From the NCBI GenBank assembly GCA_009733775.1, contig WOGZ01000004.1, positions 287,341-351,340 of the forward strand: DNA of 64,000 bases, read 5' to 3'. The DNA is from Alectoria sarmentosa. Lineage: Eukaryota; Ascomycota; Lecanoromycetes; Lecanorales; Parmeliaceae. Positions 1-14,879 of the stretch are shown here, in pieces; position 1 is the stretch's first letter, and each line of letters opens with the position of its first letter. The position numbers and the translations under genes are program-made. The notes under the pieces are model-generated. The model saw nothing but the letters and a program-made list of their open reading frames with translations, was not told the origin of the DNA and made no database searches.

Positions 1-3000
1 ATCTCGCGATAAGTCGCGACGATACATAATTGAATTAAACGAATTCGAGAAAGAATTCGTGTTATTTAAAGATATTAATGTCGAAAATAAAAATGAAGAA
101 ATTGTATTTAAAAAAGTGCAAATTAATGAGCGCTTTTTAAAAAGCGTCTTTCAATATTTAAAAAAGTGATATAACGCGATTCGAATAATAATTATTAATA
201 TCGTTATTTATTATAAATAAATTTCAGATTTTATTAAAAATGTTCACATTAATAAATAACATTTTGTTTTTATAATATAATAATTAAAAAAGTTTATTAA
301 AATGTTGAAAAAATAATAAGAAAAAATCAAACGATTATGATATTTTCGCGAAAAATATCGCGATTTGATCGACAATCGAATTAAAAAGATTTTTGATTTT
401 AAAAAAGAATTGATCGTAATAAAGATCACGATCTCGAAAAAGAATTTCAAAAATATAAAATATGTGAATTTTGACGACGAGATTCGACGCTTTAATTTTA
501 TTAAACGTGTTATAACATCGATAAATATAACGATATTCAAGATAATTTTATATGAAATTATTTATCGTAACATTTTTGTTATAACAGATTTTATTTTTAA
601 TAAATCGAAAAATAAATAATTCGACGTTAAAAAGTTTCACGATATAAAAGATAATAAGTTTTACGAGATTTAATATATAAAGTTGAATTTCAAGTTTCGT
701 AATAATTGAAAATTATATTCGAATAAATAAAATAAAATTAATTATATTCGCGATTATTATAAAGACGTCATTTATGATATAATTAAAATTAAATTTATTA
801 ACATTATAATCTTAAATTATTATTTTAATGTTAATAAAATAATATACGATTTTAATTCGTTATTCACGAAAATTAATCGAGAATAAAAAGCGAAAATAAA
901 ATTTTAAAATTTTAAGTTTATAATAAGTGTTAAAAATCTCAAAAAAAGTTTTTTTGTTTTTTACGCTCGTTTTATCGTTGAAATTGCTTTATTAAATTTT
1001 ATTAATTTATTAAAACGAAATTATTTAAAGAGATTAATTTTTTGATGATTGAGAAATAAGATCATAAATAACATTATCTTTATCGATTTTTTTATTCTCA
1101 TAATTCGATTACATTAATTTAATATAAAATTTCGAATTAATGATAAAATATATGAAATTTTTTTCAAAAAAAATGTGTTAAAAAAAACATTTATGAAAAT
1201 GTTAAAGAGAAGAAAAGGTTTTTCTTTTTCGATAATTTCGAATTTATATTTTTAAACAAATCAAATTATCGAATTCATTAAATTTATCGAATTTATAAAA
1301 TTTGAAAATCGATATTAATTATTTACATATTAAATATAAACGTTGAAAAATCAAAAACGTTATTATAAATGTTTAAAATAAGATTATAAATATTATAACG
1401 AAAACGCTCTTATTACGTATAAAATCGTTAATTAATTTATTAAAAAAAACATCGTTATCAAATTAATAATTATTCGAATCATTATTTCAAAAGCGAATAA
1501 TATGAATTCTTTAATCGAATTAATGAAAAATTAAATTTTTTTGATAAAGTTATCTTTAAAAAGATTGAGAATTAAATGCGCATAAAAATAAAACAATTAT
1601 AAACGACGAATTTAAAAAATCTCGTTATCGTTATTCTCTTTTTTTGCGATTTTATAAAGAAATTAAAATAAAAAAGATAATTGAACTTTTATAAATACGT
1701 TTAATCGCAAAAAAAATTTGTTATAACAAATTATTTAATAAATATCAAAGTCTCAACAAAAAGCTTCGTTGATATAAATTATATTAAAAAATATAAATTA
1801 TTAACGATATCGTTAATTAAATCATATAAATTGCGATTAATCGACGATAAATTAAAATCGAATATTACATATATAACACGATTTCAATTTACGTTGAGAA
1901 ATCACATTAAAAAATTATGATCTTTAATTATCTCATTAAATAAATATGATGTTATTTTGAAAATGTTATGAATGAAATTATATAATTCTCAGATGTTCTT
2001 TATAAAGAGATTTCTTATTTTTAATTTAAATCATTACACGATTAATTGTTTATTACATTGTTAATTTTTCACGATTTATAATAAATCTTTTAAATCAAAA
2101 AAAAAGAAATATATAAAAAAGATCGACATTGTTGAAATCTTTATATATACTTTTATTCGCATAAAAAATAATAATAATCAAATATACGTTATATAATTAA
2201 AAGATTTTGAAAGATTAATATAATTAAAAAATGAAAATCATTTTTTAAGATTTACGATAAACGTCGCAATTATTATATCGAAAGATTATAAAAAGTTCTT
2301 TTAAAAGTTGCGAAAAGATTTAATTATATTAAAAAAATTGAAAATCAAGATGTTTAAAGCGTATTATAAATAAATAAATGTTTAAAATTCGATGAAAGTT
2401 AATAAGCTTTCATTTTATAAAAAAGTGAATTATTTTATCAATTTATAAATAAAGACAATGTCGTCGATTAAACGTGTTTATGAGATATTAAAAAAATAAA
2501 TCATAATTGTTAAAGAATATGTCGAGAAAATGTTAAAGAAGGATTATATTCGATCAAATATCTTTTTATATACAATTTTTATATTGATCGTGAAGAAATT
2601 CGACGATAATTTACGCATTTACGTAAACTATCGTGCATTAAACGTTTTAATTATTCGAAATTAAAATGCATTTTTATTAATAAGAAATATTTTAATAAAG
2701 TTATATATAATTAAATAATATATTAAATTCGATATAATTATCACATTTAATGAAATTAAGATTAAAAAAAAATATGAAAAAAAAATAACGTTTCTCATAA
2801 AATATAATTTATTTGAATATATAATAATGTCTTTCGAACTATATAATGCGTTAAACACTTTTTAAATTTTTATTAATAATGTTTTACGCGAATATTTGAA
2901 TATATTTTACTCTGCGTATTTCGACGATATTTTAATTTATAATAATATAAAAAAAAAACACATTAAGTATATAAAAAAAGTTTTGAAAAAGTTATAATAA

Positions 3001-4630
3001 ATTAACTTATATTTAAATATTAATAAATGTGAATTTTATATAACGTAAATAAAGTATTTTGAATTTATCATAATTATCGAAGATTTTAAAATGAATTTAT
3101 AAAAAATTGAAATAATACGAAATTAAAAAACGTCGAGATGCGTTAAAAATGTTCAAATCTTTTTCGAATTCATAAATTTTTATAAAAGATTTATGCACGA
3201 ATATTCGAAAATTATTGCGTTATTTTTTAATTTTATACGCATCGAATAGAAGTTTTTTATATTTTTTTAAACATTAAATAATTTCAAATAAAGATTATTT
3301 AAAAAGCTGAAAAAGGTTTTTATAAATGCGTCAATTTTTGTTTATTTTAATTTCGATAAAAAGATATAAATCGAAATCGATGTTTTCGATTATATAATAA
3401 TTATAATTCTCTCTTAAATAAATAATTAAAACGTATTACGTTCAATCGTTTTTATGTTCAAAAAAATATCATCTCAAAAATGCAATTACGAGATTTATAA
3501 TAAAGAATTATTAATTATTATATATATCTTCGAAAAATAATATTTTAAATTAATCGAAATATTAATTGAAGATTTAATCAAAATTTTTATAAATTATAAA
3601 AATTTCGAATATTTTATAATAATGAAACAATTAAATCGAAGATAAGCGCGTTAAACGAAATTTCTTTTTAAGTTCAATTTTCGTATTATATATAAATCGA
3701 GAAAATAAAACATTAAATTCGATAATCTCATTTATCGATTTAATAATTTTTTATAAAATAACATTAACGATAAAAAATAGCATTAATAATAAATGCTTTT
3801 AAAAATTAAATATTTGAAAAAAGAAATGTAATAAACGTTAAATCTTACGCCTTTGCTTCTCGACGACGTTTTTTTAACAATTTATAATTTAATAATTATA
3901 ATATACGATTTAAATGAAAAAAAAATCGACGATGAAAAGTTATTAAAAAAATCATCGTTTAATATTTTGAAATTATATATTGAAAAGTTATTAAAATTAA
4001 TAAATGATTTTATTATCGAGTCGAATATTATAATATAAATGAGAGATTTATATAAAAACGATAAAAATTTTTAACGAATTATTTATGTTAAAAAGATCGA
4101 AAAAAGAAGAATTTTTCAAAATTTAATTAAAAAAGATCTTCGATTAAAATTAAAAAATTGTTAATTGAAAAACGATTTATTGTATATACGCAGACGATTA
4201 TATATATTTAACGATATCGAATTGAAAATACGCATAATCAAATTTATATATAATTTATTATTAAACGATTATGTAAAATATGCTATCATATATAATAAAA
4301 TTAATATATATTATTATTAATCTCGAATAATAAACATCGTTTTCAAATTTATCGATAATTATTATATTTATAAACGATCAAAAAATTATAAAAAAGACAA
4401 ATATGAGTTATTTAAGTTTCTTTTTATATTAAATAAATATTAAAAAAACATCTTCATTAACTTTATCACCTCGTTATTTATTTATAAAAAATATAATAAA
4501 GATTATTAACACGTTATAATTATTATAAATCGATTGATAAAAAAAAAAAAATTTATAATTTTAAACTCTTTCGAAATAAAAATCGTTATATAAATCTTTC
4601 TCGAATGAATTTAAAGAGAAAAAGAATATT
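1..4630 (+). mobile_element. Ty3/gypsy element A1, left part (RIP-degraded, cut by window edge)
   Basis: This is the left portion of a gypsy-type LTR retrotransposon. It aligns base for base, apart from transitions and small indels, with 12412 to about 17010 of the complete copy A2. By that alignment about 677 bp, including the 5' LTR, lie left of the window. The relic of the reverse transcriptase lies near 2520-2960, followed by RNase H and integrase remnants up to 4630. The reading frame is peppered with TAA and TGA where A2 or family consensus has Trp or Gln codons. Element B is inserted at 4630 inside the integrase core. The remainder of A1 resumes at 21662. No gene here can be functional. 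Confidence 0.9.
2515..4625 (+). pseudogene. Gypsy pol relic of A1 (RT, RNase H, 5' part of integrase)
   Basis: The conceptual translation keeps blocks of a Ty3/gypsy polymerase: a YIR..LYT.FILIVKKF start of the RT palm near 2540-2620, an LRIYVNYRALN block near 2610-2650, and a Y-D-D-type box region near 2915-2950. RNase H follows at about 3290-3650 and the integrase zinc-finger and core region at about 4150-4625. Frames shift and stops are frequent; the changes relative to A2 are transitions. The integrase core is interrupted exactly where element B begins. It is a dead relic. Confidence 0.8.
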
Positions 4631-4818
4631 TGTTATGATTGCTTATTAGATAGCTTGGCATTTAATATAGCGTAGCTTTTTTAATATAAAGAATAGAAAA
4701 ATCATCACATATTTAATAACATAACTTGTTTTTTTATTTCCTTTTATTCTTTTGTTTTCACATATTAGAAAAATTATTTCGTGATATAAAAATCTCATTT
4801 TTATCGAAAATCTTATTA
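4631..4818 (+). repeat. 5' LTR of element B
   Basis: This 188-bp repeat starts TGTTATGATTG and ends in TA, read as an original CA mutated by RIP. It matches 21469-21656 over its full length with almost only transitions. In the 3' copy the first TG is mutated to TA, while its last CA is intact, so the two copies together recover the TG...CA ends. Confidence 0.9.
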
Positions 4819-4820
4819 GT

Positions 4821-4834
4821 TGATAACAACATTG
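4821..4834 (+). other. Candidate primer-binding site of element B
   Basis: Two bases after the 5' LTR the sequence reads TGATAACAACATTG. Undoing G-to-A changes gives a TGGTAGC-like start, the usual complement of a tRNA 3' end (initiator-Met type in many LTR elements). The position is right for a PBS. The tRNA assignment is inference. Confidence 0.45.
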
Positions 4835-5605
4835 AATATTCGTTTCAATGTTATTAATTTCAAACACTAATTCTTCGACATAATCATTAACTTTCAAATA
4901 TCAAAATTCTTTTTCGTTAAAACCGAATTTTAAAACGAGCATCTCTCGTTTCAGTTTTCACTTTATTCTATATTAGATTTTCTCCTATATTAAATTCTCT
5001 TTTATATTAAATTTTATATTTCGAGTTTCGAATTTCGAATCTCGAACCTCGAATCGAAATCGAATTATCGATTTTTATAACTCGAAACGATTATATAAAA
5101 CAAATGCTTTTCACTTTCTTCGTCGAAAAAAATTTCTTTTATAACTCTCTTTCTCAATTCGTTATATTTTTATATTTAAAATATCGAATTTTATCTCTAT
5201 TTTGAATTTTATGTCTCGAAAGATTATTATTCTCACTTTTTAATTTAAGAACTTTTTTCAAAATAAACACGTTTTTACGAATCTTTTTAATTAAGACGTT
5301 CGTCGATTTATATCTCAAATTATAAAAGACAATCTCAGGCCTTTAGAGATTAACAAAAACGTTATAAGTTTTTCTATCGACGAACGTATCAAAACTCGAT
5401 CAACGTCTTTAAAACTATATTCTTGATCGTCGAATTGAATAATTAATTAATCTTTTTTACGAATTGCTCTTCGAACATTTAATTAAAAAACTCGAATCTT
5501 TTAAAGACTTTAAAACTCATTTTTAATAAAAATAACGTTTTATACTTTTTTTGTTATCTCATTTATCAAGATAATCACTTAAAAAGAAAATAAAATAACT
5601 TTTAA

Positions 5606-5725
5606 GAATTTATTTAATAATAATCTTACATTTAAATTTGTTTATTTTATTAAAATTTTTTTCGAGAATCTATTTAATAATAATTTTACATTTAAACTTA
5701 TTCATTTTAACGAAACGATTATTTT
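5606..5725 (+). repeat. Two tandem 60-bp units in the leader/gag region of B
   Basis: A segment starting GAATTTATTTAATAATAAT at 5606 repeats at 5666 with a period of exactly 60 bp and mostly transition differences. A period divisible by three suits a former 20-residue protein repeat in gag, although no gag domain could be recognised in 4835-6900. Confidence 0.6.
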
Positions 5726-6899
5726 TAATATAAAAAGTTCGATTCTTTAAAGAAAAGAACGACGTCAATTTATATTCACATTAAAACGTTTTATTTTTTC
5801 ACTCTTCTCGTCGATAATTCGAAAATTCAAATCACTCTTTACATTTTTTTTATCTTTTAACAATTTAAAATTCCCTTCTTTTTCGTCGAAAAGAATTATC
5901 TTTAACAAAATGATCAAAAATAATAATAATCTTAACGAGTTTCGTAATTTCTTTAATATCGGTTTTTTCAATTCCGACAACAATCGAACTTTTATTTAGA
6001 GTTAATCAGAGAATTTCGAACAAGAAAACACGACGAGATTTCTATTTTCTACTTCTTTAAAAGTAAAATCTATTATATAATAAATAATGCTATAAACTAT
6101 ACAAATAACCTTAAATAACCTTTAATTTATATTCGATTTAATAAATTTTTCTGAACCGCAAAGATCTTAAAAACCTTTTAAATAAACTTAAAAAAAATTT
6201 GAAATTTTTTTTCGTGCTTTCGATTTGAGATTCTTTCACTCAAATTTAAAAGAATTTTACGATATTAATGATATTGTCTTTATAAATAAAAAGAACATAT
6301 ATCGAAAAATATATTTTTTTTATCAACGAGTAAAAGATTACGTTATAATTAAAAAAAAGAATATCGTGCGAGCAAATTTTTCTATTTGTTTTCATGAAAT
6401 AACACTTTTTTGATAATTAAACACTTTTTTTTAAAATGAGAAAAATATCATAATGCAATTATAAATAAGATTTAAAAGAACATTCACTCGTTTATAAAAA
6501 AGATTCAAAATCTCGATATTTTCGACATTAAATCAATTTATTAAATAAATATACACTTTCGTTAACGTTGAAAATAAAAGAAATCTTACAAGTTATATAT
6601 AAAGCGTCTTTAAATATATAATATAAATAAAGATTTTCGATAAACATGCACAAGCTACTTAAACATAAAATCATTTAAATATAAATTTATAAATTTCGAT
6701 ATCTTTTTTAACTTTTCTGACCACGCTTTAACAATTCACGAAAAAACTTAATAACAAAAAGAAATTTTGATATCGCATTTATTAATAAAAAGAAACACAA
6801 CATAAAGATATATAAAAGAAAGTTCGAAAACGAGATAAAGAAAAAAATCGAAAACGAGATCGAAAATAATAATTTAATAAAGATAAATTTCTACTTAAA

Positions 6900-9800
6900 A
6901 AAAGATAAAATGAATATTAAAAAGCGTTATAACGATTTTATTTTTCTTCACATTTTTTTATAATGTCGAGTTTTCGTGAATTCGATATTCGTGTTTATTA
7001 ACCAACATCATTATATTCGATTTACGAAAATTAATAACATTCGAATTTTTTTATGTATTTTCAATACGCTTAATAAGCTTATAATTTTCAATAATAAATA
7101 TCAAACGAATAAATAAAAGCTTATTCACAATCGAATCAATTTTCTTTTTTTTAGATTATATAAACGCAAGCATCAAAGCTCGTATCATCGCTTATATAAT
7201 TAAAAAACGTTTTATTCGCTTTAAAACAATCATTAATAATTACGATAAAAAATGCTCAATCGAACAATTATCGTTAAAATTATGAAAATAATTATGCGAA
7301 TCGTGATGATCGATTTTTTTATTAATAAAGATCATATAACGAAAATTAAAAATCGTATAAAAATTAAAGATTATATAAAAATCAGAGATTTACGAAGATG
7401 CCGTCTTTTAGGGTTCCCCAAAAAACATATTTTAACGATTTTCTTAATGAGAATTATGATTTCGAGGGTTATTATAAAGATATTAATTATTAAAATCTTT
7501 ATATATATTATGAAAATAAGAAATAATTTCACAATGCGAATAAAGAGACTTTTATTGAGAAAAAAAAAGACTTTGAAAATAACGAAATTAATATTGAATT
7601 TATATTTATAACATATTATATTATTATTGAAAAGAAAAAAAAATAATCTCAATATCGTATTTGCAAAAAAGACTTTTTCTTAAATAATTTATTACACGCT
7701 CACATTAAGATCAAATCTTATTTTCAAAAACATTTTTAAAAGAATTTTGATTCTCGAAAACATCTTTAAAAGAATTTTAATTCTTCGAAGAAATTTAAAA
7801 TCGTTTCTACGATTATGAATTTAAAATTATTATATATAATCGAATCTTCGACATTATCTTCTTTTATTTTCGATATAATTTTTCGATTATAACATTATTT
7901 CATAAAATTAATGAATTTTATAATGAAAACGCCGTTAAAATCTAAATGTTTAAATATGAGATATTTTATAAACACGATTAATAAACTTTTCTTAAAAAAA
8001 CTACTCCCCGAATTCAAATTAAATAAATATAAAATTTCAATAACTTTGCGAGGAATTAATTTCAATAAACATTTCATTAATAAATAATTTAATCTCTCAT
8101 TTTTTATAAAAGAGAAAAACGATAAAATTTCAATTTTTATAAAATTTATCAAAAATATTCACGTGATAAATAATTTAAAAGTGAATCTCTTAATTAACAT
8201 AAATATTCTCAATTTTAAAAATGTAATCATCGATATTTCGAGAGAGAAGATAATTTTCACAAAATGCGAATATATTATCGTTTTTATTCAAATTATCGCT
8301 TAAAATAATATTCGAATTTAAAAAATCATACGCTCGAAACGCAAATAAATGATTTTATTTAAAATGATGAAAATTGTAAGCATTTTCTTACGCGATAAAG
8401 ATCCTCTTCTCGATTAAGACTTTATTTTTAAATCAAAAATGAAAAAAATGTATTCTCATTTCATAAACGCAAATTTTAACTTTATAAATGTTCGAAATGA
8501 TTTTACACATTCGCTCTTAATTTTTTATCATTAAAAAATAAACATTATCATAAAATACGAGATTTAAAAAAGTTATTAAATTGATTTAAAAAATTATTTT
8601 TTGATAACAAAGGCCTTTAAGAATAAGGAATTTATGATTACGAAATTCACGAATCTATTAAATTCGAAATCAACACTTAAAAAAGTTTTAATCGATTCCT
8701 CTTTGAAGACTCAATTTTTAAACGAAATAACGATTTATAATAAATAAAAATATATAAATATTATGCGTCGAATCGTGAAAAAAAATTTTAAAATTTGAAA
8801 AAATATCGAAAATATGATCGATTTATCCGAATTCGAATGAATATAAATATTTATTATTACAAATTAACAATTTTCGATAGCGAAATTGAGAAATAAAATG
8901 TATTTATTTATTTCGAAAATCAAAAAATTAATAAACGAGAAGTTTAATAAGATGCATTTATAAAAGAAAATATATTAATTAATAAAACCTATATCTTTTA
9001 TCTTTTCGATTTTTATAATTTATAAAATCGTTTATATTGATTTAAAAAAGATTTCGAAATGAAAAGAAAAAATAATTATGAATATTCGAAAATTAAATAA
9101 GATTATTATTTTAAACAATTATTCAATTTCGTTTTAAAAGAACATCGTTACTTTTATTTAAAAATATAATTTCATTAACGTGATCGATTATAATAAATAA
9201 TTTCATTTGTTTTTAATTAAAAAAAATCATTATTAACGTTTCATTATCATATTTTATAAAAAATCGAAACATTTCAATGTCGCAATAATGGGGTTTAAGA
9301 ATTCTATTCTTTATATATAAAGGAAAATAAACGAATTTTTATATTAATATTATTATTTCGCAAAATGTTATATTGATAATATAATTATCTTTTTGCGAAT
9401 AACGAAAAAACATTTCGAGCATTTAAAAATAATTTTTCGATTATTCGCGGAATTGAAGATCACTCTTAAATTTAAAAAATCTTATTTAAAATATTCATTC
9501 GTCATCTTATTAAGTCAAAAGATAAATGATTTTAAATTTATAATTATTGAGAAAAAAGTCACCGCGATCAAAAAAATGTGCTTTTTAAAAACATTAAAAA
9601 ATTTGAAAACTTATATGAAAATAACGAATTGATTGCGAAGAAATGTATGATATTTTATTTAGATTTTTGAATTATTATAACGCTTAAAGATCGAATTTTT
9701 TAAACGCTCACCTACATAAAAAGGCCGAATTCGAAAAAAATATATTAAAAACATTAAAATAATTCTTATTAAAAAAGAGAAAAAGGCTTTTGAGATTCTT

Positions 9801-11734
9801 CAAAAAATCTTAATCACGGAAATTTATCTTTATTATCATGATTCGATACGTTAACTTTATATTAACCTCGACGAATTTAAAAAATATAAATTTAAAATAA
9901 TTTTATATCACGTTCTCGATGATTCTTAAAAAAACTCTTTTTCAAAAATCAATATTCAATTTATCATGTTTTTATCGAAACTTTTGAATCTTACGAAGTT
10001 GAAATATTGATTCACAAAATTAAAAGTCGCAACTTTGATATAAATGTTAAAGAAGATTCCTCATATGCTGAGTCAAAAATCCGAAAAAAAGATAATCATC
10101 TTCACGAATCATTCTGTTATCATAAATATCGTACGATAAATTACACTTTTTTTTTCGTTCTCGAATCGAATAAATTTACGACTTATACGAGTTTTTTAAT
10201 ATGCTTCGCAATTTAATTTAAATGTGCGATAAAAATCTAAAAAACAAAATGTAATTTTAAATGTTTTTTTCAAACTTCTTTATAAGCGGGAAGAAAAATA
10301 CAAAATTAATAAACCTAACGTGTTTAACGAAATTAATATTTATATTTTCACTTTAACGAAAATGTTTAAAAATTATTAATTTAAATTTGAAAAAGCGTAT
10401 AAAAAAAATAAAAAATGATTTAAAATTTATAAATTTTTATTATAAAAAAGAAATCGTCTTTTGAAAGACGAAAAGTTCGTGAAAATAATAAAATTTTTAA
10501 ACATTTAATTCGTGTAATGAAAAAAGCTCATTTATTATCGCGATTTATTCAATTTTAAAAAATGTTTTTACATTTTCAAAAATATAAAATAAAAGATATT
10601 CGAATTAACATATAATTTTTAAAATCATAACGACTTTTATAAAATTTATAAAAGAATCGTTGAAAGTTACTATATAAGACATTTGATTCGAAAATTTAAA
10701 AAATATATATTATATTATTCACAATGTTAATTAAATCAAATTATTAAATACGCGTTTTATGAAATTTTAAAGTTCATAATAACTCCGCTTACAAGTTTTT
10801 ATATAATTACGATAAATTTCATTTTAACTCTTCTTTCTTTAAAAAACGAAAACGACATTTTAATAAATATAATATACAAATTTTTGAAAAGAATAATAAG
10901 CGTTATCAAAAAGACAATTTAAAACGTAATAAAATAAGCGATAACGTTATTAAAAGCTTTTACGAATTGAGGAATTTTATAAATCATTATCTCGAATCGC
11001 GATTCGAAATTCCTTTTTAATCTTTGAAAAATCATTTTCATTATTTTGAAAACTAAATTAATGATTTTCACAATTTATCATTCATAAATTAATAAACAAT
11101 TTAAAAAAATTAATCAAATTATAAAGATTACATTACGTTTTTATATTATTTATTATTTTAACGTTTCATAAAACAAGTTTTTCATTATTTTAAAAGAAAT
11201 TTTAAACAATTCAATTAATGTTTTAACAAAAAAGATTATTAATGAAATCGTTTATAAAATGAAATTAAATAATGAAATAAATGTTAATAACGTCGTTATT
11301 AAAAAATAAACCGATATAATCGACGATAAAAATCGAAATCGTTAAAAAATTATCGATTTTCTTATTTTCGTTATCGCGAAAATGAAAATCAAATATAACA
11401 AAAAATATAAATCTTTAATTATGAAACTTGATGATAAAATATATATAAAACTTTATCACGAATATAAACTTTTTGAATTGAAAAATATTAAATTATTCAA
11501 TCAAAGAATAAAATCTTTTTAAATTCTCAAACAATGAGAAAATCTAGTTTATAAATTGAAATTTTCGAAGATTTAAAAGATTTATTTAATCTTCTCGATC
11601 ATTATGCTCGAATTCATATTAAAAAAAAAAATTTATATCAAAAATCGAAAAAAAAAGATTAAAAATCGATAATCGATGAAAATAAATTAACGATTAAAAA
11701 TAAACATGAAATTGAGAAGCTTATCGATCGATAA
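6900..11734 (+). pseudogene. Gypsy gag-pol relic of element B (linker, protease, RT, RNase H, integrase)
   Basis: From about 7250 the plus frames keep an acidic, Tyr-rich linker (DFLNENYDFEGYYKDINY block). Between about 7900 and 8560 lies a retropepsin-like region with a NLKVNLLI..NILN block. Around 9270-9632 the translation keeps HFNV..MGFKNS, then the catalytic box as YIDN (D to N by G-to-A) near 9369, then an HFEHLKIIFRLFAELKITLKF block typical of fungal gypsy RT. The downstream part to 11734 is consistent with RNase H and integrase and ends in a Y-K-L..VISV..LEP-like C-terminal linker. Stops occur throughout. Frame breaks at 11734 are caused by the insertion of A2. Confidence 0.8.
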
Positions 11735-11930
11735 TGTTATGATTCGCTTTTCGATATTGCGGTTCATTATGAACCAAGGTTAGTTCTATAACTCAGTCTT
11801 ACATTAGCGTGTTAAGTCATAACTTGATCTTCTACTTTTGCATATATGCATTTGTATTTAAAACTTTATAATTAAAATTTCATTTAAATCACGTTCAAAC
11901 ACTACTCAGTTTTATGTATAATCTTTAACA
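11735..11930 (+). repeat. 5' LTR of A2
   Basis: This 196-bp LTR is bounded by TGTTATGATTCG and CTTTAACA. It is the same length as 18269-18464 and 22918-23113, and the differences seen among the three are transitions. Confidence 0.93.
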
Positions 11931-12411
11931 TAATTTTAATTATTCTTTTAAAGTGATAATGACTTGCAAATTGATTATCGAATCGAATTGAAATGAATAC
12001 GCGCATAAGCTTTGCTGTGCGTGCGCATTGCGCAAATACGATAACATTATTATTATAATACCGACGCGTTCGACGTTAACGAAAATGAAAACGAAAAAAG
12101 GATAAATCGAGTGAAATTCACTCATTATTCACGAAATCGAATATAATTCACTCGTTATACACAAAAAAGAAACTTGTCAAATTTAACGTCTTTAATATAA
12201 TAATAAAAGATTTTTTCTCATCAAAAAAATCAACGAAAAATGAGATTAAGATCTTTAATTCTCCGCCTTTTATGTCTCAGAGGTTTATAATAAATTCTTC
12301 TCAAAATCAGATTATTTAATCAAATCCTATACAAAAAACACCTTCATCACTCGAAGAATTAAAAAATTCGAATCGTGAATGCTCATTCAAAAAAAAACGA
12401 AAAGAAAAGAA
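11931..12411 (+). other. A2 leader region
   Basis: This is AT-rich sequence between the 5' LTR and the gag relic. A primer-binding site is expected at 11931 but reads TAATTTTAATTATTC; it is only compatible with a heavily RIPed TGG-type site. I see no other feature. Confidence 0.5.
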
Positions 12412-13880
12412 ATTTCGCGACATCAAATCACGACGATACATAATTGAATCAAACGAATTCGAAAAAGAATTTATGTTGTTTAAAGACATTAACGATAGTG
12501 TTAAAGAAGAAGAAGAAATTTTATTTAAAAAGATGCAAATCAATAAGCGCTTTTTGAAAAGCGTTTTTCAACACTTAAAAGAGTGATATAATGCGATTCG
12601 AACGATGATTACGAATATCGCTATCTATCATAAATAGATTTCGGATTTCATTCAGAATGTTCATTTTGGTAAGTAATATCTTACATTTGTAACGCAGCAA
12701 TTAAAGAAATTCATCATTATATTGAGAGGATAACAAAAAAAAGTTAAGAGATTACGACACTTTCGAAAAAAGTATCGCGATTTAACTGACGATCGAGTTG
12801 AGGAAATATTTGATTTTAAGGAGGAATTGAGCGCAAAGGTTATTATCGAAAAGAATTTTAAAGAGATGAAATATGTGAATTTTGACGACGATCGACGCCT
12901 TAAATTCATTAAGCGTGTTATAGCATCGATGAGCATAATAACATTTAAGACAACACATGAAAGCTCTCGTCGCAACACTTCTGTTGTGACAAATTTCATT
13001 TTTAATAAATCAAAAAATAAATGATTTGACGTTAAGGAATTTCACGGCATAAAAAAAAGCAAATTTTATAAGGCTTGATGTATAAAGTTGAACTTCAAGT
13101 TTCGTAATAGTTGGGAATTATATTTGAATGAGTAGAGCAAGATTGATTATATTCGCGATTATTATGAAAACGTCGTTTATGATGTAATTAAAACCAAATT
13201 TGTTAACATCACGATCTTAAATTATTATTTCAATATTGATGAAATGATATACGATTTTGATTTATTATTTATAAAAATTGATCGAGAATAAAAGGCGGAA
13301 ATAAAACTTCAAAATCTCAAATTCGCAATAAATGTTAAAGATCTCAAAAAAAATTTCTTTATCTTTTACGCTCGCTTTATTATTGAAATTGTTTTTTTAA
13401 ATTTCATTAATTCGTCGAAACGAAATCATTTAAAGAGATTGATCTCTTGGCGATTGAGAAATAAAATCATGAATGATATTGTTTTTATCGATTTTTTTAC
13501 CCTCGTAATTCGATTACGTTAACTTAACACAAAATTCCGAATCAACGATGAAATATGTGAGATAATTTTTAAGAAAGAGATGTTAAGAGGAACATTTGCG
13601 GCAGCATCGAAAAATCGAAAAGACTTTTCGATAACGTCGAACTCACATTCTCGAATTAAAAGAAATCAATTCATCGAATTTATAAGATTCGAAAATCGAT
13701 ATCGAATATTAAAATATCAAGTATAAGCGTTGAAGAAGCAAAGACGATGTTATAAATGTTTAAAATTTAAATATAAACATTATGACGACAACGCCCTCGA
13801 TGCGTGTAAACTCGTTAAATGATCGACAAAAGAAAATGTCGCTATCAAACTAACAACTTTCGGATTCGAAATCTCAAAAA
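12412..13880 (+). pseudogene. Gag relic of A2
   Basis: Charged, Lys/Arg-rich frames run here, with open stretches such as 12827-13024. Near 13745-13790 a CYKC block followed by LKFKYKHY looks like a CCHC zinc knuckle in which the Gly has been lost to a G-to-A change. The segment is colinear with A1 from the first base of the window. Stops and shifts show it is dead. Confidence 0.65.
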
Positions 13881-14879
13881 CATCAAACTCTTTTGTTGAA
13901 TTGAGTTCGAGAAATTAAATCTTTTTGATAAAGTCGTCTTTAAAAAAATTGAAAATCAAGTGCGTAAAAGGATAGAATAATTATAAACGATGAATTCGAA
14001 AAACCTCGTTACCGTCACTCTCTTTTTTTACGATTTCATCGAAGAATTGAAATAAAAAAGATAATTGAATTTTTATGAATATGTACATATTTAATAAAAA
14101 TCTATTAATGCAAATTGTTTAACGAATATGGGAATTTTAATAAAGAGCTTCGTAAACATAAATTATGTTAAAAAATATAAATTATTAACGATATCGTTAA
14201 TTAAATCATGTAAATTGAGATTAATCGACGATAAGTTAATATCGAATATTATATATATGACACGACTTCAATTTACGCTGAAAGATCACATTGAGAAATT
14301 ATAATCTTTGATTATTTCATTAAACAAATATGATGTTATTTTGAAAATGTCATAAATGAAACTACATGATTTTCAGGTATTTTTTACAAAAAAATCTCTT
14401 ATCTTCAATTTAAATCTTTGCATAATTGATTGTCTGTTACATTATCAACCCTTCACGATTTATAATGAATCTTCGAAATCGAAAAAAAAGAGATACATAA
14501 AAGAGGTTAACATTATTGAGATTTTTATATATGCTTTTGTTCGCATAACGAAAAAAGAGGATAATCAAACATATATTATGTGATTAAAAGATTTTGAAAG
14601 ATTAACACACGAATTAAAAAATGAAGATCGTTTTTCAAGATTCACGACAGACGTCGCAATTATCACATCGAAAGATTATGAGAAGTTTTTTTAAAAGTTG
14701 TGAAAAGATTCAATTATATTGAAGAAATTAAGAATTAAAATATTCAAAGCGTATTATAAATGAATTAACGTTTGAAATTCGATGAAAGTTAATAAGTTTT
14801 CACTTTATAAGAAGATAAATCATTTTATCAAGTTATAATCAGGAGTAGTATCATCTATCAAACGTGTTTATGAAATGTT

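Noticed and set aside
4646..4897. Minus frame of 83 codons, similar to one at 21484-21705
   Set aside because: The similarity is explained by both lying in the LTRs of element B; it is not a duplicated gene.
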